Source: Terriglobia bacterium (GTDB lineage Bacteria; Acidobacteriota; Terriglobia; UBA7540). From it: a stretch of 35,264 bases of DNA. A model generated the notes under the pieces. It had not been told where the DNA came from and did no database searches. It saw only the letters and a list, made by a program, of their open reading frames with translations. The stretch covers positions 1-35,264 of the forward strand of contig JASHON010000023.1 of the NCBI GenBank assembly GCA_030041095.1. The letters run 5' to 3'. Positions 16,363 through 24,499 of the stretch are shown piece after piece; the stretch's first letter is position 1; each line of letters opens with the position of its first letter. The translations under genes were made by a program, and so were the position numbers.

Positions 16363-17469
16363 CTAACGTAGCGGGGCAGGGCCGAGCAACTCCGCTTCGC
16401 CAGTCCAAGCGCATCCAGGCCCGGTTGCAACCAAAACTCCATTGGGTCCTTCAACCATGCCAGACTTCTGAGCGAGTTTCGGCCCGGATTTGAAGAGATG
16501 GGATTCGAGGGCCAGAAGGCATGACTCGTCCTGCTGTTCCTGTTCGCGGAGTCTTGGAATCTGCCTTTCGAGCCTCTCAACCTGGCGTTCGAGACGAGCG
16601 GCATCGACTTCCGCTACCTGTGCCGGATTGGGATTCCAGCGCGAGTTGAGGTCCACGTGAAGCGCCTCCTGCCGGCCATGGCGAACAATTCCTAACGTCA
16701 CGGGCTTGTTGTTATTGCCGGCGAGAGCCCGGCGAAGATCCGACAGCGAGTTCACAGCGCCGGAATCAACGGTTACGATGCAGTCTCCGGCCTTCAACCC
16801 TGCTTTTGCAGCCGGACTTCCCGCCTCAACTTGCTCGACGAGCACGCCTTTACCTTGCGTTACATCGAAGTACGCAGCCAGTTGCGGAGTCAGGGTTTCT
16901 CCCTGGATTCCTAACTCACCGCCCATGCCCAAGACGCTGGCGAACTGAAAAGAATTTTGCGGAAATCGAATCGCCGGCATGTAAAAACGAAAACGGTTCG
17001 GACCCATTGCTATGGAGTTGCCGTTCCGGCTTCCGAGCGCGACAGTAAGCGTAAGGTTCTTGCCGTTCCGAATGATACCCAGAGAAACCGTCCTGCCCGC
17101 TGGCGTTTCGCCCATCAGGTCCGTAAGCTGGGCTGCGCTCCACACTCGCATTCCACCAAAAGTGACGATGACGTCGTTTGTTTTAAGCCCTGCCTTTGCA
17201 GCCGGGCTGTCTGCAATCACCCGGGTAACAACGGCTCCGTAATCGCCTGGCAAGGATAGCTGTTTCACCTTTGCCTGGGTCACTTCAGTAAGCTCGACAC
17301 CGAGCCACGCGCGGTTTGGGGAGAGTTGCACGGCTCGCGCGGGGCTTAAACTGAACGTATCATTCCGTGTCTGCGCGCCTGAACCCTCCTGGGCGCCCAA
17401 CGCGCCTCTTGCGCCTACCGTAACGGCCAGGCAAAGAAGGGATGCAAGAATCAACACCTTGTATTTCAT
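16363..17469 (-). CDS. Exported double-PDZ protein with coiled coil
   Basis: A 368-residue protein with a Sec signal peptide (1-25, LILASLLCLAVTVGARGALG). The first PDZ domain is at about 54-150 (AWLGVELTEV, DSPAAKAGLKTNDVIVTF) and the second at about 190-285 (GVLVEQVEAGSPAAKAGLKAG). A charged coiled coil (about 288-335) and a short C-terminal domain follow. There is no trypsin-like protease domain, unlike DegP/HtrA, so it probably binds C-termini or acts as an adaptor in the periplasm. Its ATG overlaps the stop of the upstream DUF4097-type gene (ATGA), indicating translational coupling within the sigma/anti-sigma gene group. Confidence 0.85.
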   Translation of the reverse strand: MKYKVLILASLLCLAVTVGARGALGAQEGSGAQTRNDTFSLSPARAVQLSPNRAWLGVELTEVTQAKVKQLSLPGDYGAVVTRVIADSPAAKAGLKTNDVIVTFGGMRVWSAAQLTDLMGETPAGRTVSLGIIRNGKNLTLTVALGSRNGNSIAMGPNRFRFYMPAIRFPQNSFQFASVLGMGGELGIQGETLTPQLAAYFDVTQGKGVLVEQVEAGSPAAKAGLKAGDCIVTVDSGAVNSLSDLRRALAGNNNKPVTLGIVRHGRQEALHVDLNSRWNPNPAQVAEVDAARLERQVERLERQIPRLREQEQQDESCLLALESHLFKSGPKLAQKSGMVEGPNGVLVATGPGCAWTGEAELLGPAPLR

Positions 17470-19073
17470 TGTTGCTGTTCCTCCATGTATTTCACCTGCT
17501 CGCGAGCCTGGCGCTCCAACTCCCTACCCATTTCCCGCAACTGCCGTTGCAGCTCATCGCTCTGTTGCTGGACCTGGCCGGCAACAAGAGATTGTTGAGC
17601 TCTGACCTGCTGCATCTGCTGGCGAATGCTGAGGCGAAGATCCTGCATCCTGCGAAGCAGCGCATCTCTTTCCTGTTCCGCGGCCGCTGCGGCCAGGCGC
17701 CGGTTGAGATCTCCCAGCCGGGCCTGAAGTTCCGCTTGCTGGAGGGCCAGCTTCGCTCGAAGCCGCTGAATTTGTCCGAGCATGTCGGACTGGTCCTGCT
17801 CGCTCTGCCGCCAGCGCGCCCAGAATTGCGCCTGGTAGGCTTTCATGCGGGCGAGCGCGACCGGATCGAGGCGCCGAATGATGATGTTGCCCATCGTGGT
17901 GCGGATGTCGAGCGGCGGACCGCCTCCCGCGAGTTTGCCGCTTGCCTGCATGGGACCCATCACGAACCGCTCATCTGCCGTCTGGACCTTCATGGGGAAG
18001 TCAGATAAGATGCGGCGTCCGAAGGGGTTGGTGATGAGCGCGTGGAGGTTGACGGGCAATTGACGCGGAAGAAAGATATCCACATCGCCGACCTGCGTGG
18101 CCAGTTGCGACGGACCGAATGTCTTGCGGCTGGCATCGATTTGAGCAACGATGTGACCGGCGCCCGTGCGGACCGTCACGGAGCTCATGGCCTGGAGCAG
18201 ATCAATACTGCCGCCCGCGCTTTGCACGGTGACGCCGCCGCGCGCGCTGCCCACCTGGACGTTGCCGGCGGCCGTTTGCGCTTGCACCGTATTTCCGCAC
18301 TCACCCAATTGGATTTGTCCGCCCGCAGTTTCCACTTGCACCGGCCCGGAGGCAGCCTCGAGGACGACGTTACCCGCTCCCGTCTGCGCGCTGACGGAAC
18401 CATTCACGATGCCGGCAGTGATATCTCCCCCGCTGGTGTTAAGCGTGGCCAAGCCATCCACGTCTCCAACATGGATGTTGCCGCCGGCGGTGCGCGCCTC
18501 AACGTTGCTCCCGATATTGCCGAGATCAATGGCACCGGCGCCGGTCGAAACCCAGACTGGGCCTTGCACATTTCCAGTGATGATCTCGCCACCCGTCGTG
18601 TCAGCACGCAACGCGCCTTCCAACTTGCTGACATTGATGTTGCCGCCTCGGGTGTGCACAATGACGTTGAATTTAAGCGGAAGCTTGACTTCAATCTGCG
18701 CCTCAAGCGCTCCACGGCTCGTGCCACAAAAGCCCTGGCCGCTCAATTGAATGCCTCCATGGATCGGAAGCGCCTCGAGCTGATAATGGTTCAGGCAATT
18801 CTGCGCCATCTGAGGGTGGCTCGAATAGGCCGCGAGGCGCACGACCCATTGCAGACGAGACGGCAAGCCGGGTTGGATCTCGACTGAGCCACGGTCGACC
18901 CGAAGAATGAGATGGCCGCCTTCGCTGGCCGGAATGGAACCGTGAATCTCCTCTACCCAGGTGTTTCCTTCCCGTTGCGGGGCGGTCCGCTGAAACGGGG
19001 CCTGTGCAAGAGCTAAAGCAGCTAAACCCGCTTCGAGTCCAAGGATCAAGAGCAGCGAAGTGTGAAAACGCAT
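17466..19073 (-). CDS. Exported DUF4097-type beta-repeat protein with long C-terminal coiled coil
   Basis: A 535-residue protein with a signal peptide (about 1-24, ending ALALAQA). Residues about 125-320 form at least nine repeats of roughly 19-22 residues (TAGGNIHVGDVDG, TSGGDITAGIVNG, TGAGNVVLEAASG, TAGGQIQLGECGN and others), the pattern of the DUF4097/adhesin-like right-handed beta solenoid. From about residue 400 a Gln/Arg/Leu-rich helix of 130 residues follows, strongly predicted as coiled coil by its heptad spacing. DUF4097 proteins often accompany ECF sigma/anti-sigma pairs, but their role is unknown. The gene sits between the anti-sigma factor (12-base gap) and the coupled PDZ gene; the coiled coils of these two exported proteins could pair, which is inference. 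Confidence 0.82.
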   Translation of the reverse strand: MRFHTSLLLILGLEAGLAALALAQAPFQRTAPQREGNTWVEEIHGSIPASEGGHLILRVDRGSVEIQPGLPSRLQWVVRLAAYSSHPQMAQNCLNHYQLEALPIHGGIQLSGQGFCGTSRGALEAQIEVKLPLKFNVIVHTRGGNINVSKLEGALRADTTGGEIITGNVQGPVWVSTGAGAIDLGNIGSNVEARTAGGNIHVGDVDGLATLNTSGGDITAGIVNGSVSAQTGAGNVVLEAASGPVQVETAGGQIQLGECGNTVQAQTAAGNVQVGSARGGVTVQSAGGSIDLLQAMSSVTVRTGAGHIVAQIDASRKTFGPSQLATQVGDVDIFLPRQLPVNLHALITNPFGRRILSDFPMKVQTADERFVMGPMQASGKLAGGGPPLDIRTTMGNIIIRRLDPVALARMKAYQAQFWARWRQSEQDQSDMLGQIQRLRAKLALQQAELQARLGDLNRRLAAAAAEQERDALLRRMQDLRLSIRQQMQQVRAQQSLVAGQVQQQSDELQRQLREMGRELERQAREQVKYMEEQQQ

Positions 19074-19085
19074 GACTGGAAATTC

Positions 19086-20027
19086 CTACGGCTGGCCCGA
19101 GGCCAGCTCGTGTACGGCGGCCAGCGCTCTCATCCGAATGTAATTGTTCGGATCATTCTGTGAAAAGTTCTCCAACACGGGGACCAAGGACTGCTCCCGC
19201 TGACTCACCGCGTGGCTGACCAGCGCGTTGATTGCCGCCACGCGCACGCCCGGATTCCCATCGCCCCGAGCCACGTCGACCAACGCCTTTTGAACTTTCG
19301 GACTCCAGGACATTTGACGAACGTAGCTGAGCGCCTGCAGGCGCACTCCCGCGTTAGGATCGCGCTGCAATGCGTAAAGCAATGCGTCCTGGACGGAGGG
19401 ATCATTCGTCCCTTGCTGCAGCGCTTCCAATGTGTCCAGGCGAATGCCGGCATTATCGTAACGCTTGAGCGCATCAACCAGGATATCTCGTATGCGTGGA
19501 TCATCCAGCGAGCCTTCCAGCGTCACGTGGTGCTCCGCGTTGAGCGTGATGCGCACCTGTTCGGTTTGCGGGTCAGGCTGGACCTGCGTAATGCTGCTGA
19601 TCTGATCGAAGTTTGGGCCGACCAGCGACGCCGCCCGGGTCGACAGGCCGGCGGAATTGGGCGCCGATCTCACGCGCGGACGCAAGATCCATCCCACGCC
19701 GAATCCCAACGCAAGCAGAAGGACGGTGGCTGCGAGGCGTGAGGGCAGAGCGCCAGGAAGCAGTGGAAGCCAATCAGCGATGAGACTTCGCCATCCCACC
19801 TGCTCGGCATCGAGGGAGTCCTCCAGCTTCAGGCGGGCGCGGATCAGCAATTCGGGCGCCGCCTGGGAAGCCGCCCGCTGATCCAAAACACCCTGCAGGC
19901 GCTGAAGCGTCGCGACCCGCTCGCGGCAAGCCCCGCACTCGCTGATGTGCGCTTCCACGGCCTGCCTCTCGGAAGGCGCAAGTTCGTCGTAAACGTAAAG
20001 CGCAAGACTTTCTTCCGAACAGTTCAT
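19086..20027 (-). CDS. Membrane anti-sigma factor with zf-HC2 domain and HEAT-like repeats
   Basis: A 313-residue protein. The N-terminal anti-sigma zinc domain has the H-x3-C-x2-C motif (HISECGAC, about residues 27-34) and should hold the ECF sigma factor in the cytoplasm. A single transmembrane helix (about 96-112, LAATVLLLALGFGVGWI) is followed, after a Ser/Asn-rich linker, by HEAT-like helical repeats at about 170-310 with recurrent NAGIRLDTLEAL, NAGVRLQALSYV and NPGVRVAAINAL units. The topology puts the repeats outside the cytoplasm as a sensing or protein-binding domain. It lies 133 bases downstream of the sigma gene on the same strand and 12 bases before the DUF4097-type gene. Confidence 0.87.
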   Translation of the reverse strand: MNCSEESLALYVYDELAPSERQAVEAHISECGACRERVATLQRLQGVLDQRAASQAAPELLIRARLKLEDSLDAEQVGWRSLIADWLPLLPGALPSRLAATVLLLALGFGVGWILRPRVRSAPNSAGLSTRAASLVGPNFDQISSITQVQPDPQTEQVRITLNAEHHVTLEGSLDDPRIRDILVDALKRYDNAGIRLDTLEALQQGTNDPSVQDALLYALQRDPNAGVRLQALSYVRQMSWSPKVQKALVDVARGDGNPGVRVAAINALVSHAVSQREQSLVPVLENFSQNDPNNYIRMRALAAVHELASGQP

Positions 20028-20041
20028 ACGCTCACACCCAG

Positions 20042-20141
20042 AAATCAGACGTCAGAAATCAGCCGGCCGCGCTCAAGCCTTCGCAAAACGAGGATGCTTT
20101 TCACAAGAGCCCGTGCCCAGCATGCTGACCGCTGATTGCTG
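20042..20141. repeat. Short heptad-spaced runs in the sigma/anti-sigma gap
   Basis: Two short runs follow the 7-base rhythm: AAATCAG, ACGTCAG, AAATCAG at 20042-20062, and CATGCTG, ACCGCTG, ATTGCTG at 20121-20141. They flank the middle of the intergenic region, and the second run ends 19 bases before the sigma gene stop codon. They are much shorter than the arrays at 1757 and 31237 and are listed as probable relatives. Confidence 0.4.
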
Positions 20142-20160
20142 GCATCGGATAACTCCATTC

Positions 20161-20787
20161 TCAAATCATGTCGACCAAAGCCGTACGCAGCTTCTGCGTC
20201 GCCCGGAACAAGCAATTCTTGACCGTCGCCTCCGTCGTACCGCAAATCCTGCCAATCGCCCGCAATTTCATCCCGTCGTAATGGCGCAACTCAAAGACCA
20301 TGCGCTCGCGCGGGGAGAGCGCGTTGAGCGCGGCACGGATGCGCCCGTCAATCTCTTTGGAGTGGAGGGTGCGAGCCGGATCGAGCGTCGCGCGCTCTTC
20401 GGCGATGGTCTGAAAAAATTCCGGCTGGCCATCCTCCGCAACCGGGCCCTGTACTTCCTTGCGCCGCTGCCGCCGGCGAAGGTGGTCCATACAAACGTTC
20501 ATCACGACGCGGTAAAGCCACGTCGAAAAGCTCGATTCAAAACGGAACCGCGAGAGCGAGCGGTAAACTTTGAGAAACGCTTCCTGATAGAGCTCGGAGG
20601 CTTCATCTTCCGAGCGTACGACCCTCAGCGCCAACTGCAGAATTTCCCGGTCGTACCGGCGGACGAGCGCGTCGAACGCAGCGCGGTCGCCGGCCTGCGC
20701 GCGCCGGACGATAGTGAGCTCGTCCGATCCCGACGGCAGGTCCTCTGTGACCCTTTTGCCGCTTAGCTCCAAACAGGCGCCATCCAT
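20161..20787 (-). CDS. ECF-type RNA polymerase sigma factor
   Basis: A 208-residue sigma-70 family protein of the extracytoplasmic function class. Region 2 spans about residues 25-100 (FDALVRRYDREILQLALRVV, DEASELYQEAFLKVYRSL, FSTWLYRVVMNVCMDHLRR). Region 4 spans about 150-205 (ALNALSPRERMVFELRHYDG, IGRICGTTEATVKNCLFRA). Regions 1 and 3 are absent, as usual for the class. It should direct polymerase to stress promoters when released by the zf-HC2 anti-sigma factor encoded just downstream. No strong ribosome binding site precedes the ATG. No convincing self-recognition promoter was found upstream, so autoregulation cannot be claimed. Confidence 0.9.
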   Translation of the reverse strand: MDGACLELSGKRVTEDLPSGSDELTIVRRAQAGDRAAFDALVRRYDREILQLALRVVRSEDEASELYQEAFLKVYRSLSRFRFESSFSTWLYRVVMNVCMDHLRRRQRRKEVQGPVAEDGQPEFFQTIAEERATLDPARTLHSKEIDGRIRAALNALSPRERMVFELRHYDGMKLRAIGRICGTTEATVKNCLFRATQKLRTALVDMI

Positions 20788-20824
20788 ACGAAGTGCGTCT
20801 TGCCCGATCCGTAGACTTAGACGC

Positions 20825-20853
20825 TTGCTGCCTTAAAAGGTAAGCCTTAGAAT
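20825..20853 (+). promoter_or_regulatory. Candidate sigma-70 promoter for the DnaC-like gene
   Basis: TTGCTG (20825-20830) and TAGAAT (20848-20853) are separated by exactly 17 bases. Transcription would start near 20860, only about 4-10 bases before the two possible GTG starts at 20864 and 20870, so the message would be nearly leaderless. No Shine-Dalgarno sequence lies close to either GTG, which agrees. Confidence 0.4.
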
Positions 20854-20863
20854 CTTACAGGCG

Positions 20864-21646
20864 GTGCTTGTGAAAAACGAATGTCCAAGCTGCGAGGGGA
20901 CGGGCTGGAAACCTATCGAAACAGGCGGAATTCGCCGTGTGGCCCGATGCGATTGCGTGAAGAGCCGGGAGGCGGAAGACCTTGTCGCCCGCTCCCGCAT
21001 CCCTCGCAGATACCAGCATTGTGAGCTCGATAATTTCGCCGTCCGAAAGGATCCCATCAGCGGCCAGCCCAACCTCTACCTGGACGCTGCCAAGCGTCTG
21101 GCGCGAGGATACGTTGACGAATACCCGTTGGATTACGGCCTGCTGTTGATCGGGCCGACCGGCGCCGGCAAAACGCATCTGGCGGTTGCGATCATCCGCG
21201 AGCTGATGCTGACCAAGGGAGTTCCTTGCCTGTTCTACGATTTTCGCGATCTGCTGAAGGAGATTCAGGACAGCTACAACGCCGTTTCTCAGACCTCAGA
21301 GCTGCAGGTGCTTCAACCCGTGCTGGACGCGCAAGTTCTGCTGCTCGACGAACTGGCGGCTTTGAATCCCAGCGATTGGGTGAAGGACACCCTCGGTTAT
21401 ATCATCAACTCGCGGTACAACCAGAAGCGCTTGACCCTGATCACCACCACGCTGCCCTTTGGTTCAATGTCCGCGGGGGTGAGACAGCCTTCGGGCGAAA
21501 GCGTTCCGGACGTGGATGCGTCACTCAATCGCTACGGTGTGACGCTGCGGTCGCGCCTTTACGAAATGTGCCGGGTCGTCGAAGTGCAGGCGGACGACTT
21601 TCGGAAAGCCGTCAAGCAGGCGAAGTTCAGATCGGCGGCCGAGTGA
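20864..21646 (+). CDS. DnaC/DnaI-like AAA+ ATPase with N-terminal zinc motif
   Basis: A 260-residue protein. An N-terminal zinc-binding knuckle has CPSC (C7, C10) and CDC (C29, C31). An AAA+ core follows with Walker A GPTGAGKTH (97-105), Walker B VLLLDE (158-163), and a sensor I segment TLITTTLPF. This layout fits replicative helicase loaders (DnaC/DnaI) and the related IstB ATPases; with no transposase next door, a helicase loader or a primosomal ATPase is likelier than an IS21 helper. RSRLYEMCRVVEV near the end matches the arginine-rich tail of the ATPase domain. The start may be GTG 20864 or GTG 20870. It is divergent from the sigma gene and convergent, four bases apart, with the DUF2203 gene. 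Confidence 0.82.
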   Translation: MLVKNECPSCEGTGWKPIETGGIRRVARCDCVKSREAEDLVARSRIPRRYQHCELDNFAVRKDPISGQPNLYLDAAKRLARGYVDEYPLDYGLLLIGPTGAGKTHLAVAIIRELMLTKGVPCLFYDFRDLLKEIQDSYNAVSQTSELQVLQPVLDAQVLLLDELAALNPSDWVKDTLGYIINSRYNQKRLTLITTTLPFGSMSAGVRQPSGESVPDVDASLNRYGVTLRSRLYEMCRVVEVQADDFRKAVKQAKFRSAAE

Positions 21647-21650
21647 GCGC

Positions 21651-22088
21651 TTACTGAAGCGCAGGGCTATCATCTTCCGGTTTGGCGTCAATGGGCTTGC
21701 GGCCGGCGAATCCCTCCTCGATCCCGTGCCAATACTCGATGCGCTGCTCACCCAGTTTCCAACAAAGAAAAATCTCGCGGCCGTCCCGCAGCGCAGGGAA
21801 ATCAACCAACCCTTCATCGATGTCTTTGACGACACACCCCGATTCTTGAATGTGGTTCACCATCTCTTCCAGGCGAGACACCATGCCGTCCCGCTCGCCC
21901 TTTTTTCGCACCAATTCCGCATATGGAGGCACAGAACCTCCAAGGACCATAATGCGCGCGGAAGCCCGCGCCAACTCCTGATCCAGGTGATCAATGGACT
22001 TTTTCTCGAGCCGCGCTTTTTCCAGACTCCGGCGGATTTCCGGCAACAGCTCTTCCGCCTCTTCACGGTTGAAATATCGCTCGCTCAT
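21651..22088 (-). CDS. DUF2203-family protein
   Basis: A 145-residue protein matching DUF2203. It begins RYFNREEAEELLPEIRRSL, continues with a helical pair containing SIDHLDQELARASARIM, and ends with GCVVKDIDEGLVDFPALRDG and REIFLCWKLGEQRIEYWH. The C-terminal half is a small beta domain whose conserved glutamate and WHG residues suggest a binding surface; no function is established. It begins ten bases after the moaA stop on the same strand and is likely co-transcribed with it, though nothing ties DUF2203 to molybdopterin synthesis. The ATG lies just after a weak AAGAGC box. Confidence 0.85.
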   Translation of the reverse strand: MSERYFNREEAEELLPEIRRSLEKARLEKKSIDHLDQELARASARIMVLGGSVPPYAELVRKKGERDGMVSRLEEMVNHIQESGCVVKDIDEGLVDFPALRDGREIFLCWKLGEQRIEYWHGIEEGFAGRKPIDAKPEDDSPALQ

Positions 22089-22098
22089 GCTCTTGAAT

Positions 22099-23154
22099 TT
22101 ATCCGCCTCGCGTATGCATTTCCTGGTGTGGGTTGTTGCGAAGCGCCTCGACGGAGAAGAGAATGCCGCGCCCGCTCATCTCACTGCGTGCCTCCGCGCC
22201 ACGGTCCTCCCTGCGCTCCCAGGTTTCCCGAATCACACGCTCCATCGCCTCGCGCGTCACTCCGCCGCGAAGTAACTTTTTCAGATCAACACCCGACGCG
22301 GCGTACAGGCATAGGAACCAGAGTCCGTCCGTGGTAAGGCGGCTCCGGTCGCACGAGCGGCAAAATGGCTGCGTGGTGGAGGAGATAATGCCGAACATTG
22401 TGCCGTCGCGCAACACGAACTCTTCGGCCGGAGCCCGCGAGCGAACGTCTGTGGTTCTGGCGTCGCCTCCTTGCGCTACCAGGCTGCAAAGACCAAACGC
22501 GCGCTCAATGATCGCAAGCATTTCCGCCCGCGTAACGACCTTGTCCGGCGTCCAGCGAGTTGCGCCACCAACGTCCATGTATTCGATAAATCGCACGATG
22601 GCTCCGGTCTGCCTGCCGAACTCGATGAGGTGGGGAATCTCGTCATCATTCACCCCGCGCACGATGACGGAATTGATTTTGATCGGATCGAACCCCGCCT
22701 CCCGCGCCGCCCGGAGCCCGTCGAGCACAGCCTGATGCATCGGGCTTCGAGTGAGTCCGTAAAAACGGCTGGCTCGAAGCGTATCCAGGCTTATCGTGAT
22801 TCGATGCAGTCCGGCTTCGCGAAGCGTGCGGGCATGCCTGGCCAGCAAGAGACCGTTGGTCGTCAGCGATAAATCGCGAATTCGGCCCATGCCTGATATC
22901 ATGCGAACCAGCCGTTTGAGGTCGTGGCGAAGAAGCGGCTCGCCGCCCGTCAGGCGGACTCGCTCGACGCCCAGGTTGGTGAACATCTCGATCAGCGTCG
23001 CGATTTCCTCAAACGCCAGAATGTCTTCCCGCGGCAGCCAAACGTAATGGTCCTCCGGCATGCAATACTGACACCGCAAATTACACCGGTCCGTCAGAGA
23101 AACCCGGAGGCTGCGCATGGGGCGCTGGAGCAGGTCTTGAATTGCCGTGGGCAT
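22099..23154 (-). CDS. moaA: GTP 3',8-cyclase
   Basis: A 351-residue radical SAM enzyme that, with MoaC, converts GTP to cyclic pyranopterin monophosphate, the first step of molybdenum cofactor synthesis. The N-terminal cluster motif is CNLRCQYC (C24, C28, C31). A second, C-terminal 4Fe-4S site that binds GTP is in FCRSCDRSRLTTDGLWFLC. The protein ends in the conserved Gly-Gly tail (HTRGG), which reaches into the active site in known MoaA. The ATG at 23154 fits the usual length; a TTG at 23268 would add 38 poorly conserved residues. No other moa or moe gene is in the window. It lies downstream of the SurA-like gene, same strand. Confidence 0.93.
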   Translation of the reverse strand: MPTAIQDLLQRPMRSLRVSLTDRCNLRCQYCMPEDHYVWLPREDILAFEEIATLIEMFTNLGVERVRLTGGEPLLRHDLKRLVRMISGMGRIRDLSLTTNGLLLARHARTLREAGLHRITISLDTLRASRFYGLTRSPMHQAVLDGLRAAREAGFDPIKINSVIVRGVNDDEIPHLIEFGRQTGAIVRFIEYMDVGGATRWTPDKVVTRAEMLAIIERAFGLCSLVAQGGDARTTDVRSRAPAEEFVLRDGTMFGIISSTTQPFCRSCDRSRLTTDGLWFLCLYAASGVDLKKLLRGGVTREAMERVIRETWERREDRGAEARSEMSGRGILFSVEALRNNPHQEMHTRGG

Positions 23155-23348
23155 AAACGGGTCCGGTTCCGTCGCCAAAGCCGTCAATCGGGCGCGACGC
23201 TTGCGGCCTTCGACTCGCTCAATCAAGGGTTGATTGTCACAAGCTTGATGGAGTGCTGGACTCTTCAATCGAGTGCGTAAGGCGCGTGAATGCCTCTACC
23301 CATCTCATCGTAGTCGATCTCGCAGGGCTCAGCAAGCGGCGAGCGCGT

Positions 23349-24407
23349 TCACCGGGCGCTTGCGGCTGAGCCACCGTTTTGAACGATTTGCTGAGCCAGA
23401 TAATCCACCACGTGCGCGCGATTGCGCAGATCCTCGACGAAGGCCGCTTTCAGCACTTCCATCTTTTCGTCCGCCAGCGTGCGCCGGATGTTGGCGCGGA
23501 CCGTTGGATCGGACAGAGTTCGCTGGCCCGCTGGCACACGGCCCAGCAACTCAACGATGTGATAGCCCTTCTGATCTCGAATCACGCGGCTGATTTCTCC
23601 AACTCTGAGGGATTTTACGGCTCGCCAAAGCGAAGGTTCTGAGGCCAGCGCAGACGCCGTCACAAAACCCATGTCGCCCCCGCCCGGTCCCGTTCCCGGA
23701 TCTTCAGAATACTCCTCGGCTACTTTGCCGAAGTCTTCGCCGGAGCGGAGCAGCGCGTAGAGTTCGTGAATCTTGCGCACGGCCTGTGGCTCCGTCTTTG
23801 CGTCGTTGTGCATCAGGTTGCGAACGTCCGGGTCAGGGTGGGGAGTGACGAGGATCTGCGCCAGGTGAAATTCTGTTTGTGGTACGTTGAAGTCGGCTTT
23901 GTTGCGGTCGTAGTAGGCAGCGATTTCCGCGTTTGTCACTTGCGCCCGGTTGCCAATCTGCTTGCGAATGAGTTTATCAATAGCGAGATTTTCGCGCACT
24001 TCACGCCGAAGATCGGCCAAAGTCAGTTGTTGGTCTTTCAGTTCGCCGCTCAGCGCTCCCACAGGGTAAGACGAGCGAATCTGCTGCAAACGCGCGTCCA
24101 CCTCACCACCGGAGACGGTGATCTGCTCTCGGGCCGCGCGCTGAAGTATGATCTGGTCGTCAATGAGCCAATTCAGGATATTGAGCTTGAACGAAAGACC
24201 TTGTTGCGTTTTTCCGGGCCCCGGCAGCGAACTGAGGCGATGATACAGTGCATTCACCTGATCGGCGTAAACAGGCGTTCCGTTGACCAGAGCCCAGATC
24301 TCTCTTCGGTGTGATCTCCAGCGCGAGCAAGCGAAGCTTCCCGTTATGATGGCCACCGCGAGCATCAGCGCCAGCAGCACAGCCCGTCGCTCGAAGATAG
24401 GGTTCAT
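23349..24407 (-). CDS. SurA-like peptidylprolyl isomerase, membrane-anchored
   Basis: A 352-residue protein. An N-terminal hydrophobic segment (about 8-26) ends in a cysteine (GSFAC) and may be a signal peptide; the lipobox is imperfect, so lipid attachment is uncertain. A SurA N-terminal chaperone domain follows at about 38-170 (ALVNGTPVYADQVNALYHR, KLNILNWLIDDQIIL). A PpiC/parvulin domain lies at about 180-290 (FHLAQILVTPH, GEDFGKVAEEYSEDPG, GGGDMGFV, KGYHIVELLGR). It should assist folding of outer-membrane or periplasmic proteins. It is divergent from the histidine kinase (92-base gap) and followed by moaA. Confidence 0.87.
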   Translation of the reverse strand: MNPIFERRAVLLALMLAVAIITGSFACSRWRSHRREIWALVNGTPVYADQVNALYHRLSSLPGPGKTQQGLSFKLNILNWLIDDQIILQRAAREQITVSGGEVDARLQQIRSSYPVGALSGELKDQQLTLADLRREVRENLAIDKLIRKQIGNRAQVTNAEIAAYYDRNKADFNVPQTEFHLAQILVTPHPDPDVRNLMHNDAKTEPQAVRKIHELYALLRSGEDFGKVAEEYSEDPGTGPGGGDMGFVTASALASEPSLWRAVKSLRVGEISRVIRDQKGYHIVELLGRVPAGQRTLSDPTVRANIRRTLADEKMEVLKAAFVEDLRNRAHVVDYLAQQIVQNGGSAASAR

Positions 24408-24499
24408 GAGTGGATTTTAGCGTGCTTTTGAGGGAAACTCGACGCAGGGCGTGTTCACGGAGAACGAGGAATCCTGTTGCTGTAGGGAATCCTGGATAG

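Noticed and set aside
18042-18887. 281-codon rightward frame
   Set aside because: Antisense to the beta-repeat section of the DUF4097-type gene; its apparent repeats are the mirror of that gene's repeats.
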